From NCBI RefSeq assembly GCF_022554085.1, contig NZ_JAKFYR010000013.1, positions 1-64,000 on the forward strand: a stretch of DNA of 64,000 bases, given 5' to 3'. Origin of the DNA: Rhodococcus sp. CH91 (GTDB lineage: Bacteria > Actinomycetota > Actinomycetes > Mycobacteriales > Mycobacteriaceae). Numbering within the stretch: position 1 is the stretch's first letter; each line of letters starts with the position of its first letter. The position numbers were made by a program, and so were the translations under genes. Below the pieces are notes generated by a model. That model searched no databases, was not told where the DNA came from, and worked only from the letters and a program-made list of their open reading frames with translations. Below are positions 54,599 through 63,102 of this stretch, in pieces.

Positions 54599-54991
54599 AT
54601 GTCCACCGAAATCATGGGCAGCGGGACCACCGGCACCGGCGCCGCAACGGAGTCCCCGGCCTGGGTCGCCGTCGCCACGGTGAAAGAGGTGACCCGCCGC
54701 CGCAAGCTCCGCGTGGAGGTCGACGGCCTCGCGATCGCACTGTTCCATGCGAACGACCGCATCTACGCCTTCGCCGACCTGTGCATCCACCAGGACCGTT
54801 CCCTCGCGAAAGGCACGCTCCTGCACGGACGTGTCATCTGCCCCGGCCACCAGTGGCGCTTCGATCTCGAAACCGGATACGAAGAGGACCAGGACCTCTG
54901 CCAGCCGGTCTATCCCGTCCTGGTACGCGACGAGACCGTCCACATCGATCCCACCCCACGTCCCGCCTCCGGAAAGGAGTGCACGGCATGA
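54599..54991 (+). CDS. Rieske-type ferredoxin
   Basis: The protein has 130 residues. The 2Fe-2S cluster is bound by Cys62-x-His64 and Cys81-x2-His84, the ligands of a Rieske cluster (CIH and CPGH). It has no oxygenase domain, so it is an electron carrier. The N-terminus is a flexible 20-residue tail. ATG at 54599 has GAAGGAG just upstream. Its stop overlaps the start of the reductase gene by 4 bases. Together they form a two-part chain from NAD(P)H to an oxygenase, most likely the HDO encoded before it. Confidence 0.92.
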   Translation: MSTEIMGSGTTGTGAATESPAWVAVATVKEVTRRRKLRVEVDGLAIALFHANDRIYAFADLCIHQDRSLAKGTLLHGRVICPGHQWRFDLETGYEEDQDLCQPVYPVLVRDETVHIDPTPRPASGKECTA

Positions 54992-56214
54992 CCGTTCGCA
55001 CCGTGGTCACAGTCGGTGCCGGCCAGGTGGCGGCCGTCGCCGCACGTACACTGCGCCGGCGCGGCTTCGACGGACGCATCGTCCTGCTCGGCGACGAGCC
55101 GTACGCACCCTATCAGCGCCCGCCTCTGTCCAAGGAGTTCCTCGCCGGTCGCGAAGGAGTCGGATCCCTGGCTCTGCTGACGCCGAAGTGGCTCGACGCC
55201 AACGACATCGACATCCGTACCGGTGTGCAGGTGCAACGCATCGACACCGCGCGCCGCACCGTCGAGTTCGACGGTGGCGAGATCGCGGCCGACGCGATCG
55301 TCCTCGCGACGGGTGGACGCCCCCGCACCCTCCCCACCACCGGATCCCGCCCCGATCTCGTGCACTACCTGCGCACGCTCGACGACGCGACCGCACTCGC
55401 GGCACGGCTGACCCCGGGATCGACTCTCGCGATCGTCGGCGGAGGCTTCATCGGGCTGGAGATCGCCGCCACCGCACGCTCACTCGGTGTGACGGTGACG
55501 GTCGTCGAGCAGGCGGGCCACCTGCTCGGGGGCATCCTCGGCGAGCAGGTCGGACGCTACTGCGCCGATCTGCACCGCCGCAACGGAGTGGACCTGCGCA
55601 CCGGCACCGGTGTCGCCTCGGTGACCACCTCCGAGAGCGGCGTCCGGATCACGACCACCGGTGGTGACATCATCGACGCCGACGCCGTGGTGGTCGGTAT
55701 CGGCATCGTGCCCAACACCGACATCGCGACGACGAGCGGACTGACCGTCGACGGTGGGGTCGTGGTCGATTCCACCGGACGTACCTCGGTCGAGAACATC
55801 TACGCGGCAGGTGATGTCGCGAAGCGATTCTCCCCGCGGGAAGGCCGGCACGTCCGCGTCGAGCACTTCGACAATGCGAACCGGCAGGCGGCCGTCGTCG
55901 CCGACACGATCGTCGGCCGGCAGTCGCTCTCCGACGACCCGCACTGGTTCTGGTCGGATCAATACGACACCAATATCCAGTTCGCCGGATCAGCCTCCGG
56001 AACAACAGAACTCGTCGTCCGCGGCGATACCGACAGTGGAGAGTTCTCCGTCTTCTATCTCGCGGGAGACGTACTGGCCGCCGCCTTCGCGATGGACCGC
56101 GGCGAGGACATCATGGCGGCGCGCGAACTCGTCGGACGCAGAGTCGACGCGGCGCTGCTCGCCGACGAGGACACCGATCTGTGGGAGATGTACGAGGAGG
56201 TCGAGCCGGCATGA
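54988..56214 (+). CDS. FAD-dependent ferredoxin reductase
   Basis: The protein has 408 residues of the BenC/ThcD-type ferredoxin reductases. The FAD loop VGAGQVAAVAA begins near residue 9, YQRPPLSKE is the conserved substrate-side motif near 44, and the NAD loop IVGGGFIGLEIA lies near 150. The second FAD segment ENIYAAGDVA and the C-terminal ferredoxin-reductase domain (WFWSDQYDTNIQFAG) complete it. It passes electrons from NAD(P)H to the Rieske ferredoxin. ATG overlaps the ferredoxin stop as ATGA, and its own stop overlaps the dehydrogenase gene. Confidence 0.94.
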   Translation: MTVRTVVTVGAGQVAAVAARTLRRRGFDGRIVLLGDEPYAPYQRPPLSKEFLAGREGVGSLALLTPKWLDANDIDIRTGVQVQRIDTARRTVEFDGGEIAADAIVLATGGRPRTLPTTGSRPDLVHYLRTLDDATALAARLTPGSTLAIVGGGFIGLEIAATARSLGVTVTVVEQAGHLLGGILGEQVGRYCADLHRRNGVDLRTGTGVASVTTSESGVRITTTGGDIIDADAVVVGIGIVPNTDIATTSGLTVDGGVVVDSTGRTSVENIYAAGDVAKRFSPREGRHVRVEHFDNANRQAAVVADTIVGRQSLSDDPHWFWSDQYDTNIQFAGSASGTTELVVRGDTDSGEFSVFYLAGDVLAAAFAMDRGEDIMAARELVGRRVDAALLADEDTDLWEMYEEVEPA

Positions 56215-57665
56215 CGATCATCGGTCTGAACCACATCGACGGAGACTGGGTACCGGCGGCTTCCGGAGCCGTCTTCGAACGGCGCAATCCCGCCGACGAA
56301 TCCGACCTGATCGGCACCTTCCCGGATTCCGATGCACTCGACGTCCGCAACGCCGTCGACGCACTCGACAAGGCCGCGCCCGACTGGGCGTCCACCCCGC
56401 CGGAGCGCCGGGCCGCGATTCTCGAAGCGGCGGCCGAGCATCTCGCCGCACACTCGGCCGAACTCGTCGACGAACTCGTCCGCGAGGAAGGCAAGACCCG
56501 GGCCGAAGCGTCGATGGAGGTGAGCCGCACGCCCATGAACCTGCGGTTCTACGCGGGTGAAGCGCTGCGCTCCACCGGTGCGACCTTCCCCTCCCCCGGT
56601 TCGACGACGATCTACACCCTGCGCGAACCGATCGGGGTCGTCGGGGCGATCACGCCGTGGAACTTCCCCCTCAACATTCCCTCCCGCAAGCTCGGGCCCG
56701 CGCTGGCCGCCGGCAACACCGTGCTGTTCAAGCCGTCCGAGATCACCCCGCTGATGGGGCAGCGGCTCGTCGAAGCGCTGCTGGCCGGCGGTCTGCCACC
56801 CGGAGCCGTCGCTCTCGTCCACGGCGACGGCAAGGCCGGTGCCGCGGTGGCCGCCGACGAGCGGGTCGCGGCGGTCACGTTCACAGGATCGACCGAGGTC
56901 GGGCGGGCCATCCACCGCAGCGTCGGCCCCGACCGGCGCGTCCAGCTCGAAATGGGTGGGAAGAACCCGGTGGTGGTCCTCGCCGACGCGGACCTCGACG
57001 CCGCGGCCGCGCTCGTCGTCAAGGGCGCATTCGGACTGTCGGGCCAGGCCTGCACCGGCACCAGCCGGGTCGTCGCCGTGGACGCGATCCACGATGCGCT
57101 GCTCGAGAAGGTCGCCGAGCGCACCCGCGCACTGCGGGTGGGCCCCGGTTCGGGTGCGAAGGTCGATCTGGGGCCGCTCGCGAGTCGCGGGCAGCTCGAC
57201 AAGTTCCTCGAGTACGTCGCCATCGGCACGGACGAGGGCGCACGCCTCGTGTGCGGCGGCGTGCGGTGCGACGACGAGGAACTGCGCAACGGATTCTTCG
57301 TGCGGCCCACCGTGTTCGCGGACACCGCTCCGGGGATGCGCCTGCTGACCGACGAGATCTTCGGCCCGGTCCTGGCCTTCCAACGAGCCGCCTCCTTCGA
57401 CGAGGCCCTCGCCCTGGCGAACGACACCGCCTTCGGCCTCAGCGCCTCCGTCGTCACGAGAAGCCTCGCCGACGCACATCGTTTCGTCGCCGGATCCCGG
57501 ACCGGACTCGTGAAGGTCAATCAGCCCACGACCGGAATGGCCATGAACGCACCGTTCGGCGGTTACAAGCAGTCGAGCACCCAGACGTTCAAGGAACAGG
57601 CCGGCCCCACACTGATGCAGTTCTACCAATCCGAGAAGACCGTCTACCTCTCCCCCGACGCCTGA
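56211..57665 (+). CDS. Aldehyde dehydrogenase family protein
   Basis: The protein has 484 residues. TPWNFP near 149-153, FKPSEITP, FTGSTEVG at 224-231, catalytic Glu247 in LEMGGKN and Cys281 in GQACTG are all present. It resembles the alpha-ketoglutaric-semialdehyde and succinate-semialdehyde dehydrogenase branch, which oxidises dicarbonyl or semialdehyde substrates with NAD(P). ATG at 56211 overlaps the reductase stop by 4 bases. It would oxidise an aldehyde released by the oxygenase step. Exact substrate unknown. Confidence 0.92.
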   Translation: MTIIGLNHIDGDWVPAASGAVFERRNPADESDLIGTFPDSDALDVRNAVDALDKAAPDWASTPPERRAAILEAAAEHLAAHSAELVDELVREEGKTRAEASMEVSRTPMNLRFYAGEALRSTGATFPSPGSTTIYTLREPIGVVGAITPWNFPLNIPSRKLGPALAAGNTVLFKPSEITPLMGQRLVEALLAGGLPPGAVALVHGDGKAGAAVAADERVAAVTFTGSTEVGRAIHRSVGPDRRVQLEMGGKNPVVVLADADLDAAAALVVKGAFGLSGQACTGTSRVVAVDAIHDALLEKVAERTRALRVGPGSGAKVDLGPLASRGQLDKFLEYVAIGTDEGARLVCGGVRCDDEELRNGFFVRPTVFADTAPGMRLLTDEIFGPVLAFQRAASFDEALALANDTAFGLSASVVTRSLADAHRFVAGSRTGLVKVNQPTTGMAMNAPFGGYKQSSTQTFKEQAGPTLMQFYQSEKTVYLSPDA

Positions 57666-57703
57666 TCGTCGAGCAGACCTCACACATGCCTGGAGGAAAG
57701 ACC

Positions 57704-58060
57704 ATGGAGTTCAAGCGAGTGGCCCGATCCGGGCAGGTGCCCGAAGGCATCGTCCGCCGGTTCTATGCGGACGACTACGAGTTCGCCATTTCCCGACTGG
57801 ACGGCAAGGCGTATGCGACGTCCAACTACTGCTCGCATCTGGACTGCCTGCTCTCGTCGGGCAAGCTGGTCCAGGACGGCATCGGATGTTCCTGCCACGG
57901 AAGCGCATTCGATCTGGAGACCGGCGAACCGATCTGCCCTCCGGCGACCGAACCGATCAAGACGTACCCGTGCGAGGAGCGCGACGGCGAGATCTTCGTC
58001 GGGATCGATCCGGCCGAGCCTCCGGAGGGCCCGCGCCGGCGCCGGATGCGATCGGCATGA
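57704..58060 (+). CDS. Second Rieske 2Fe-2S protein
   Basis: The protein has 118 residues. Rieske ligands are Cys43-x-His45 (CSH) and Cys62-x2-His65 (CSCH). It has a longer C-terminus ending in a basic RRRRMRSA. It differs clearly from the first ferredoxin (which starts 3 kb before), so the operon codes two distinct carriers. ATG at 57704 has GGAGG 7 bases upstream. Its stop overlaps the Ntn-hydrolase start as ATGA. It might serve a second oxidation step or act as a domain that docks to the HDO. Confidence 0.9.
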   Translation: MEFKRVARSGQVPEGIVRRFYADDYEFAISRLDGKAYATSNYCSHLDCLLSSGKLVQDGIGCSCHGSAFDLETGEPICPPATEPIKTYPCEERDGEIFVGIDPAEPPEGPRRRRMRSA

Positions 58061-59652
58061 GGCGGCGCACCACTCGACCGGCCACGCTCGCGACCGGCGG
58101 CATGGTCGCGTCGAGTCATCCGCTCGCGAGCCAGGCCGGGGCGCGCGTCCTGGCCGAGGGTGGCAACGCGGTGGACGCGGCCCTGACGATGGCGGCGATC
58201 ACCTGGCTGACGCTGCCCGGGCAGTGCGGGATCGGCGGTGATGCGTTCGCGGTGGTGCGCGAGCCGGACGGGTCCGTCTGGACGGTCAACGGCAGTGGTT
58301 ACGGACCCGACGGCGGCACACCGGGCTTCTACCGTGACCGGGGACTGGGTGCGATTCCCCTCGACGGCGCTCTCGCCGTGACCGTGCCGGGTGCGCCCGC
58401 CGCGCTCGCGGAACTGCACCGGCACGGGGCGAGCAGGCCACTGCCCGACCTGTGGGCACCCGCCGTGCGCATCGCCGAACGCGGGCTGCCGTGTTCGGCG
58501 AAGACCCGCACGGACGTGCAGACGGCACTGCAGGCGATCCGCACCGACGCCGGGCTGGCCTCGGTGTTCGCTCCGGGCGGCCGGCTTCCCCGCGTCGGCG
58601 AAGTGCTCGCCCAACCCGACCTCGCCCGCACGATCCGATCTCTGGCCCACGATCCGCACGCCTTCTACACCGGCACACTCGCCGAGCGGTGCGTGGATGC
58701 CCTGCAGGAGGGCGGGGCACCGTTCTCGGGTGACGAATGGCAGGCCGGGGCGTCGGTGGAGGCGGAAGCCGCACTGACCGGCACGTACTCGGGGCACACG
58801 GTGCACCAGACCCCGCTCCCCACACCGGGGTGGATGGTGCTGCACCAGGCAGCCCTGTGCGACGGAACGCTCCGGACGCATCCCGTGCTCGGAGCAGCGG
58901 CGATCGACCGGATGGCCCGCGCAGCCGGCCTCGCCTTCGAGGACAGGCTCCGCTGGTGCGCATCGGACAACGACGGCGTCACCCGGGTGCTCGACGACAC
59001 CAACATCGCCGCCGGGCACGCCCGGATCACCGAGCGTGCGCCGGTGGGGACGTTCGCTGTGGCAGGCGGGGACACGACGTCCTTCGTCGCGGTGGACGCG
59101 GACGGGCGAGCGGTCTCGTTCATCCATTCGCTGGCGTTCACCTTCGGTGCGAAACTCACCGTCCCGGGCACGGGAATCGTGCTCAACAACCGACTCGGCC
59201 GCGGTGCCTATCTGATCGAAGGCCACCCGAACGAGATAGCGCCGCGCCGGAAACCCCTGCACACCCTCAACGCGTGGATCGTCACCGATGCGGCGGGCGA
59301 GTTGCGGCATGTGGGCAACACCCCCGGTGGCGACGGCCAGGTGCAGTGGAACATGCAGTTGCTGTCCCACCTGCTCGATCACGGTCTAGACCCTCAGGAG
59401 GCGGTATCGGCGCCGCGGTTCACCGTCTTCCCCGGATCGGATGCGAACGTGCTCGGCGAACCCACCGTGCTGCGCATCGAAGCGGATGTGGCAGAGGGTG
59501 TGCCCCACGCGCTGACCGAGCTGGGCCACCGCGTGGAAGTACTCGAACCGCTGAGCGCCGACGGGAGCGCTCAGGTGATCTCGCTCGACGAGGACGGGGT
59601 GCTGCGCGGAGGCAGCGACCCGCGACAGGAAGGAATCGCTCTCGGTGTCTGA
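58057..59652 (+). CDS. Gamma-glutamyltransferase-like Ntn hydrolase
   Basis: The protein has 531 residues of the gamma-glutamyltransferase family. GGNAVDAALTMA near 35 and the processing site GGDTTSFVAVD with the nucleophile Thr340 are present, the latter taking the place of NTTHYS. There is no signal peptide, so it acts in the cytoplasm. The Arg that binds the gamma-glutamyl carboxylate in E. coli GGT (in DFREMAP) is not seen in the matching stretch, NGSGYGPDG, so another amide, such as an N-acyl or oxamate-type one, may be the substrate. ATG overlaps the Rieske stop by 4 bases. Confidence 0.9.
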   Translation: MRRRTTRPATLATGGMVASSHPLASQAGARVLAEGGNAVDAALTMAAITWLTLPGQCGIGGDAFAVVREPDGSVWTVNGSGYGPDGGTPGFYRDRGLGAIPLDGALAVTVPGAPAALAELHRHGASRPLPDLWAPAVRIAERGLPCSAKTRTDVQTALQAIRTDAGLASVFAPGGRLPRVGEVLAQPDLARTIRSLAHDPHAFYTGTLAERCVDALQEGGAPFSGDEWQAGASVEAEAALTGTYSGHTVHQTPLPTPGWMVLHQAALCDGTLRTHPVLGAAAIDRMARAAGLAFEDRLRWCASDNDGVTRVLDDTNIAAGHARITERAPVGTFAVAGGDTTSFVAVDADGRAVSFIHSLAFTFGAKLTVPGTGIVLNNRLGRGAYLIEGHPNEIAPRRKPLHTLNAWIVTDAAGELRHVGNTPGGDGQVQWNMQLLSHLLDHGLDPQEAVSAPRFTVFPGSDANVLGEPTVLRIEADVAEGVPHALTELGHRVEVLEPLSADGSAQVISLDEDGVLRGGSDPRQEGIALGV

Positions 59653-60085
59653 TCACAGTGCTGCACCCACGATTGCACCTCGCCCCCAGGGCCGGTACGT
59701 GCCCGCGGTTCTGGCCGGCGACACCGTCCGCACGGCAGGGATGACACCGCGGCGCGACGGCACCCTGATCCTCACCGGACGAGTCGGCGCCGAGGTCACC
59801 GTCGACGAGGCGCGCACGGCAGCCGCGCTGGCCGTGGACAACGCGCTGGCGGCGATCCGCTCGACGCTCCGGGACGGAACGACCTTCCGGCCCGTCGAGA
59901 TGATCGTCTACATCGCCACCGCACCCGGCTTCACCGACCTGTCGGTGGTCGCGGACGGCGCGTCGGCCGTGATCGAGCGCGAACTCGGGCCGGACGCCTT
60001 GCCCGCTCGCACCGCTGTGGGTGTCCACACCCTGCCCGGTGCGGCGCCCCTCGAAATCGCGCTGACCGCCGTCCTCACCACCTGA
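59645..60085 (+). CDS. RidA family protein
   Basis: The protein has 146 residues and the RidA fold: GRYVPAVLAGDTVRTAGMTP at the start, and ARTAVGVHTLPGAAPLEIALTAV at the end with Arg122 and Glu137 that position the imine in RidA. It would hydrolyse reactive imines or enamines. That fits an operon that oxidises an amine or amide. GTG at 59645 overlaps the hydrolase stop by 8 bases. It ends the operon, and the next gene converges 11 bases away. Confidence 0.92.
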   Translation: MSDHSAAPTIAPRPQGRYVPAVLAGDTVRTAGMTPRRDGTLILTGRVGAEVTVDEARTAAALAVDNALAAIRSTLRDGTTFRPVEMIVYIATAPGFTDLSVVADGASAVIERELGPDALPARTAVGVHTLPGAAPLEIALTAVLTT

Positions 60086-60096
60086 CCGCGAACGGT

Positions 60097-60672
60097 TCAG
60101 TTCCGCAACGCGACGTTCTCGAGTTCGGCTGCGAGATCGATGCTCTCGGAGGGTCGCTGCCAGCGATACACTCCACCGCCCAGGGCGTAGGAGAGGTGAC
60201 CGCCGAGAGCACCACCCACGCCGACGGCACCGAGACCGAGGAGTGTCCACACCGTCCCCGCCCGGTCACGGCGGGCGCGGCGCTCCCGATACGAGGTCGC
60301 GAGACATACCGCCCCGATCGCGTTGGACACGGCGTGCACCGCCCCGACCCGGCGCTGGGGAACATCGAGGGCGGAGAAGTCGGCCCAGCCGGTGACCACG
60401 GTCGGAACGGTCGCGGCCAGTCCGAGGGCGACGAGTTTCCGGGATGCCTCCCGCTGCCCGGGCACGGCGTCCAGCACCGCTGCGGACACCCACGACCCGA
60501 TCGGGAGGGTGACGAGCAGAGGATGGACGGGGTGCCCGAGCCAGGAACCGCGGAGCAGGCGATCGACGGCAGAGCCGTCGAGGACTCGTCGTATGCGCTG
60601 CGCGACGCGCTCGGCGGGTCGATCCACCGCGTCGAAGGATTCGACGGCGCGCAGAAGTTCGTGCAGATTCAT
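60097..60672 (-). CDS. DUF2231 membrane protein
   Basis: The protein has 191 residues with about four membrane helices. LGHPVHPLLVTLPIGSWVSA near residue 45 is the DUF2231 mark, with the two His residues of the HPxHP motif (GHPVHP). GWADFSAL and VGAVHAVSNAIG are also typical. Function is not known; a haem or redox role has been guessed from conserved His. ATG at 60672 has a weak ribosome site. It lies 40 bases past the dnaX stop, so it may be read from the dnaX transcript. Confidence 0.87.
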   Translation of the reverse strand: MNLHELLRAVESFDAVDRPAERVAQRIRRVLDGSAVDRLLRGSWLGHPVHPLLVTLPIGSWVSAAVLDAVPGQREASRKLVALGLAATVPTVVTGWADFSALDVPQRRVGAVHAVSNAIGAVCLATSYRERRARRDRAGTVWTLLGLGAVGVGGALGGHLSYALGGGVYRWQRPSESIDLAAELENVALRN

Positions 60673-60712
60673 ACAGAGGCGATACCCGGCCGCAGCAGGT
60701 GCGAATCGCCGG

Positions 60713-62926
60713 CTACTTCTCGTCGAGCGGCTTCGCGCCCAGCATGTCCTTGAGCAGTTCGATCGCGACGTCCTCCGGATCGCGGCGTGTCGACGGATCA
60801 CCGGGCGTAGCGGCCTCGGCGAACATCTCCTCGACGTCCGCCTCCGTCATCTGCGACGGATCGGGCGGTGTCGGATCGTCGTAGACGGGATCCGGCCCCG
60901 GGTCGTCCGGCAGGTCGGGCGCTTCGGGCGGCGGGATGTCGTCGGCGCTCTCGACCGAGGGACGGGTGAACGTCGGGGCCACGGTAGCCGCCTGCCGTTG
61001 CGGTGCAGCGGGGGTTTCGGCGGGCGCGGCCGGCGGGACGTTCTTGGCCTGACTCGGGCGGGAGAAACGTGGCTGACCCGACGGACGCGAGTTCTTCTCC
61101 GGTGCCTGGGTCTTCACGGGCGCTTCGGCGGCCGAGCCGTGGACGCAGGTGACCTCGAATTCCGCACCGAACACCGCGTGCAGCGCGTCGGCGATCACTG
61201 CGGCGTTACGCGGATCGGCGAGCCTTTTGGCCAGCGGAGCGGAATCGTGGACGAGCACGACCCGGCTGCCCTCGACCGAGCGCACGGTGGCGCCCGAGAG
61301 CATGACCTCCACGGTACGACTGCGCTCGCGGACCTTCGTGCGCACTTCCGACCACACGCCACGCATCTGGGCGGCGTCGGGGCCCGCGGCGGCCGGGATG
61401 GCGGGTTCGATGGGCGGTGCAGACTGCTCCTCGACGGGCGCCGCCCGCTCCTCGACGCGCACAACCTCCGGTGCGGGAGGTGGAACTTCCTGCACGGCAA
61501 CCTCTTCGATCGCAGGAGCGCTCTGCGGCCGTGAAGCGTCCGACTCGACGGGAGGTTCCGGCGCAGGTGGCTGCGGGGCGGCAGAGGGTTGCGGGGTAGC
61601 AGGGGGCTGCGGAGCCGGAGCTTCCTCGTGCACGGGCGCGACGGGAGGCGCCTCCTCGGCGCGACGTCGGGAGGGCCGCTGGAAACGAGCCGCAGGTTCG
61701 TCGGGCGAGATGGGCGGCGCGGCCGGTGCCGCAGCACTCGGCGCCGGCCTCGAGACCGCGCCACCGGGCGCAGCGACGATCCCCTGTTCGAGACGTTCGA
61801 GTCGTTGCAGCACAGCGGTTTCCGCTTCGGAAGCGGCGGGGAGCAACATGCGCGCACACATCACTTCGAGCAACAGCCGCGGCGACGTGGCTCCACGCAT
61901 CTCCCCCAGCCCCGCGTGCACGATCTCGGCATAGCGGGTGAGGGTGGCAGGGCCGAGGCGGGTCGCTTCGTCGCGCATCCGTTCGAGCACGTCGCCGGGC
62001 GCGTCGACGAGGCCGCGCTCGGCGGCGTCGGGGACCGATTTCACGAGGATGAGATCGCGGAGGCGCTCGAGGAGATCGACGGCGAAACGACGCGGGTCGT
62101 GCCCGGCGTCCATGACCTTCTCGACGGTGCCGAACAGTGCCGCACCGTCGCCCGCTGCGAGCGAATCGACCGCTTCGTCGATGAGGGCGACGTCGGTGAC
62201 ACCGAGCAGCGACAGGGCTCGGTCGTAGGTGACGCCTTCCGGACCGGCACCGGCGAGGAGCTGATCCATCACCGACAGCGAGTCGCGGGGAGAACCGCCG
62301 CCGGCGCGGATGACCAGCGGATAGACGGCATCCTCGACCGGCACGTTCTCCTGCCCGCAGATCTGTTCGAGCAGACCCCGCATCGCGGTGGGTGCGAGCA
62401 GCCGGAACGGATAGTGGTGCGTGCGTGACCGGATGGTGGGCAGCACCTTCTCGGGTTCGGTGGTCGCGAAGACGAAGATGAGATGCTCCGGCGGCTCCTC
62501 CACGATCTTGAGCAGGGCGTTGAAACCCTGCGTGGTGACCATGTGCGCCTCGTCGATGATGAAGATGCGGTAGCGCGATTCGGCAGGTGCGTAGAACGCG
62601 CGGTCGCGCAGTTCGCGGGTGTCGTCCACACCACCGTGGCTCGCGGCGTCGAGTTCGGTGACGTCGAGGTTGCCCCCACCACCCGGCCCCAGCGACAGGC
62701 AGGACCGGCATGTCCCGCACGGGGTCGATGTGGGGCCGCTCTCGCAGTTGAGCGAGCGGGCGAGAATACGGGCCGAGGAGGTCTTGCCGCACCCACGGGG
62801 CCCCGAGAAGAGGTAGGCGTGGTTGATGCGGCCCGTGTCGAGTGCCGTGCTGAGGGGCACGGTGACGTGCTCCTGGCCCACCACCTCAGCGAAGGTCGCA
62901 GGTCGATACTTCCGGTACAGAGCCAC
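60713..62926 (-). CDS. dnaX: DNA polymerase III subunits gamma/tau (DnaX)
   Basis: The protein has 737 residues. The AAA+ clamp-loader part has Walker A GPRGCGKTS near 42, the four zinc Cys residues, Walker B IIDEAHM and the sensor TTEPEKVLPTIRSR. A long Pro/Ala/Glu linker fills about 420-540, then a second conserved domain (RSRTVEVMLSGATVR) typical of the mycobacterial protein. GTG at 62926 gives the expected N-terminus ALYRKYRPATFAEVVGQ. No Shine-Dalgarno site is seen before it, so the mRNA may be leaderless. In M. tuberculosis dnaX follows Rv3720; here it is 32 kb apart from that block. Confidence 0.96.
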   Translation of the reverse strand: MALYRKYRPATFAEVVGQEHVTVPLSTALDTGRINHAYLFSGPRGCGKTSSARILARSLNCESGPTSTPCGTCRSCLSLGPGGGGNLDVTELDAASHGGVDDTRELRDRAFYAPAESRYRIFIIDEAHMVTTQGFNALLKIVEEPPEHLIFVFATTEPEKVLPTIRSRTHHYPFRLLAPTAMRGLLEQICGQENVPVEDAVYPLVIRAGGGSPRDSLSVMDQLLAGAGPEGVTYDRALSLLGVTDVALIDEAVDSLAAGDGAALFGTVEKVMDAGHDPRRFAVDLLERLRDLILVKSVPDAAERGLVDAPGDVLERMRDEATRLGPATLTRYAEIVHAGLGEMRGATSPRLLLEVMCARMLLPAASEAETAVLQRLERLEQGIVAAPGGAVSRPAPSAAAPAAPPISPDEPAARFQRPSRRRAEEAPPVAPVHEEAPAPQPPATPQPSAAPQPPAPEPPVESDASRPQSAPAIEEVAVQEVPPPAPEVVRVEERAAPVEEQSAPPIEPAIPAAAGPDAAQMRGVWSEVRTKVRERSRTVEVMLSGATVRSVEGSRVVLVHDSAPLAKRLADPRNAAVIADALHAVFGAEFEVTCVHGSAAEAPVKTQAPEKNSRPSGQPRFSRPSQAKNVPPAAPAETPAAPQRQAATVAPTFTRPSVESADDIPPPEAPDLPDDPGPDPVYDDPTPPDPSQMTEADVEEMFAEAATPGDPSTRRDPEDVAIELLKDMLGAKPLDEK

Positions 62927-63052
62927 GGGCCGAGCGTACCGGCGGTGGCCGACATGCAAGGAGGTCGGCCCACCCGGGCCACGTACCCCACCGTCCACGC
63001 CCGGTACGGCCCGGATTCGCCGGCCCTGTGGCCGAACCCACCCTTGCATTAA

Positions 63053-63062
63053 CGATATATCG
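63053..63062. promoter_or_regulatory. Palindrome upstream of the PadR gene
   Basis: CGATATATCG is a perfect 10-base palindrome 40 bases upstream of the PadR start, followed by TATCG and ATATCG copies at 63069-63093. PadR proteins usually bind such AT-centred palindromes near their own promoter, so autoregulation is likely. Confidence 0.5.
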
Positions 63063-63102
63063 CGTTCTATCGTGAGAATATCGACAGAAAAGGAGAACGC
63101 AC

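Noticed and set aside
62927-63102. A 4.5S (SRP) RNA gene next to dnaX, as in some actinobacteria
   Set aside because: The conserved GGTCAGG...GGAAGGGAGCAGCC core is not seen in this gap.
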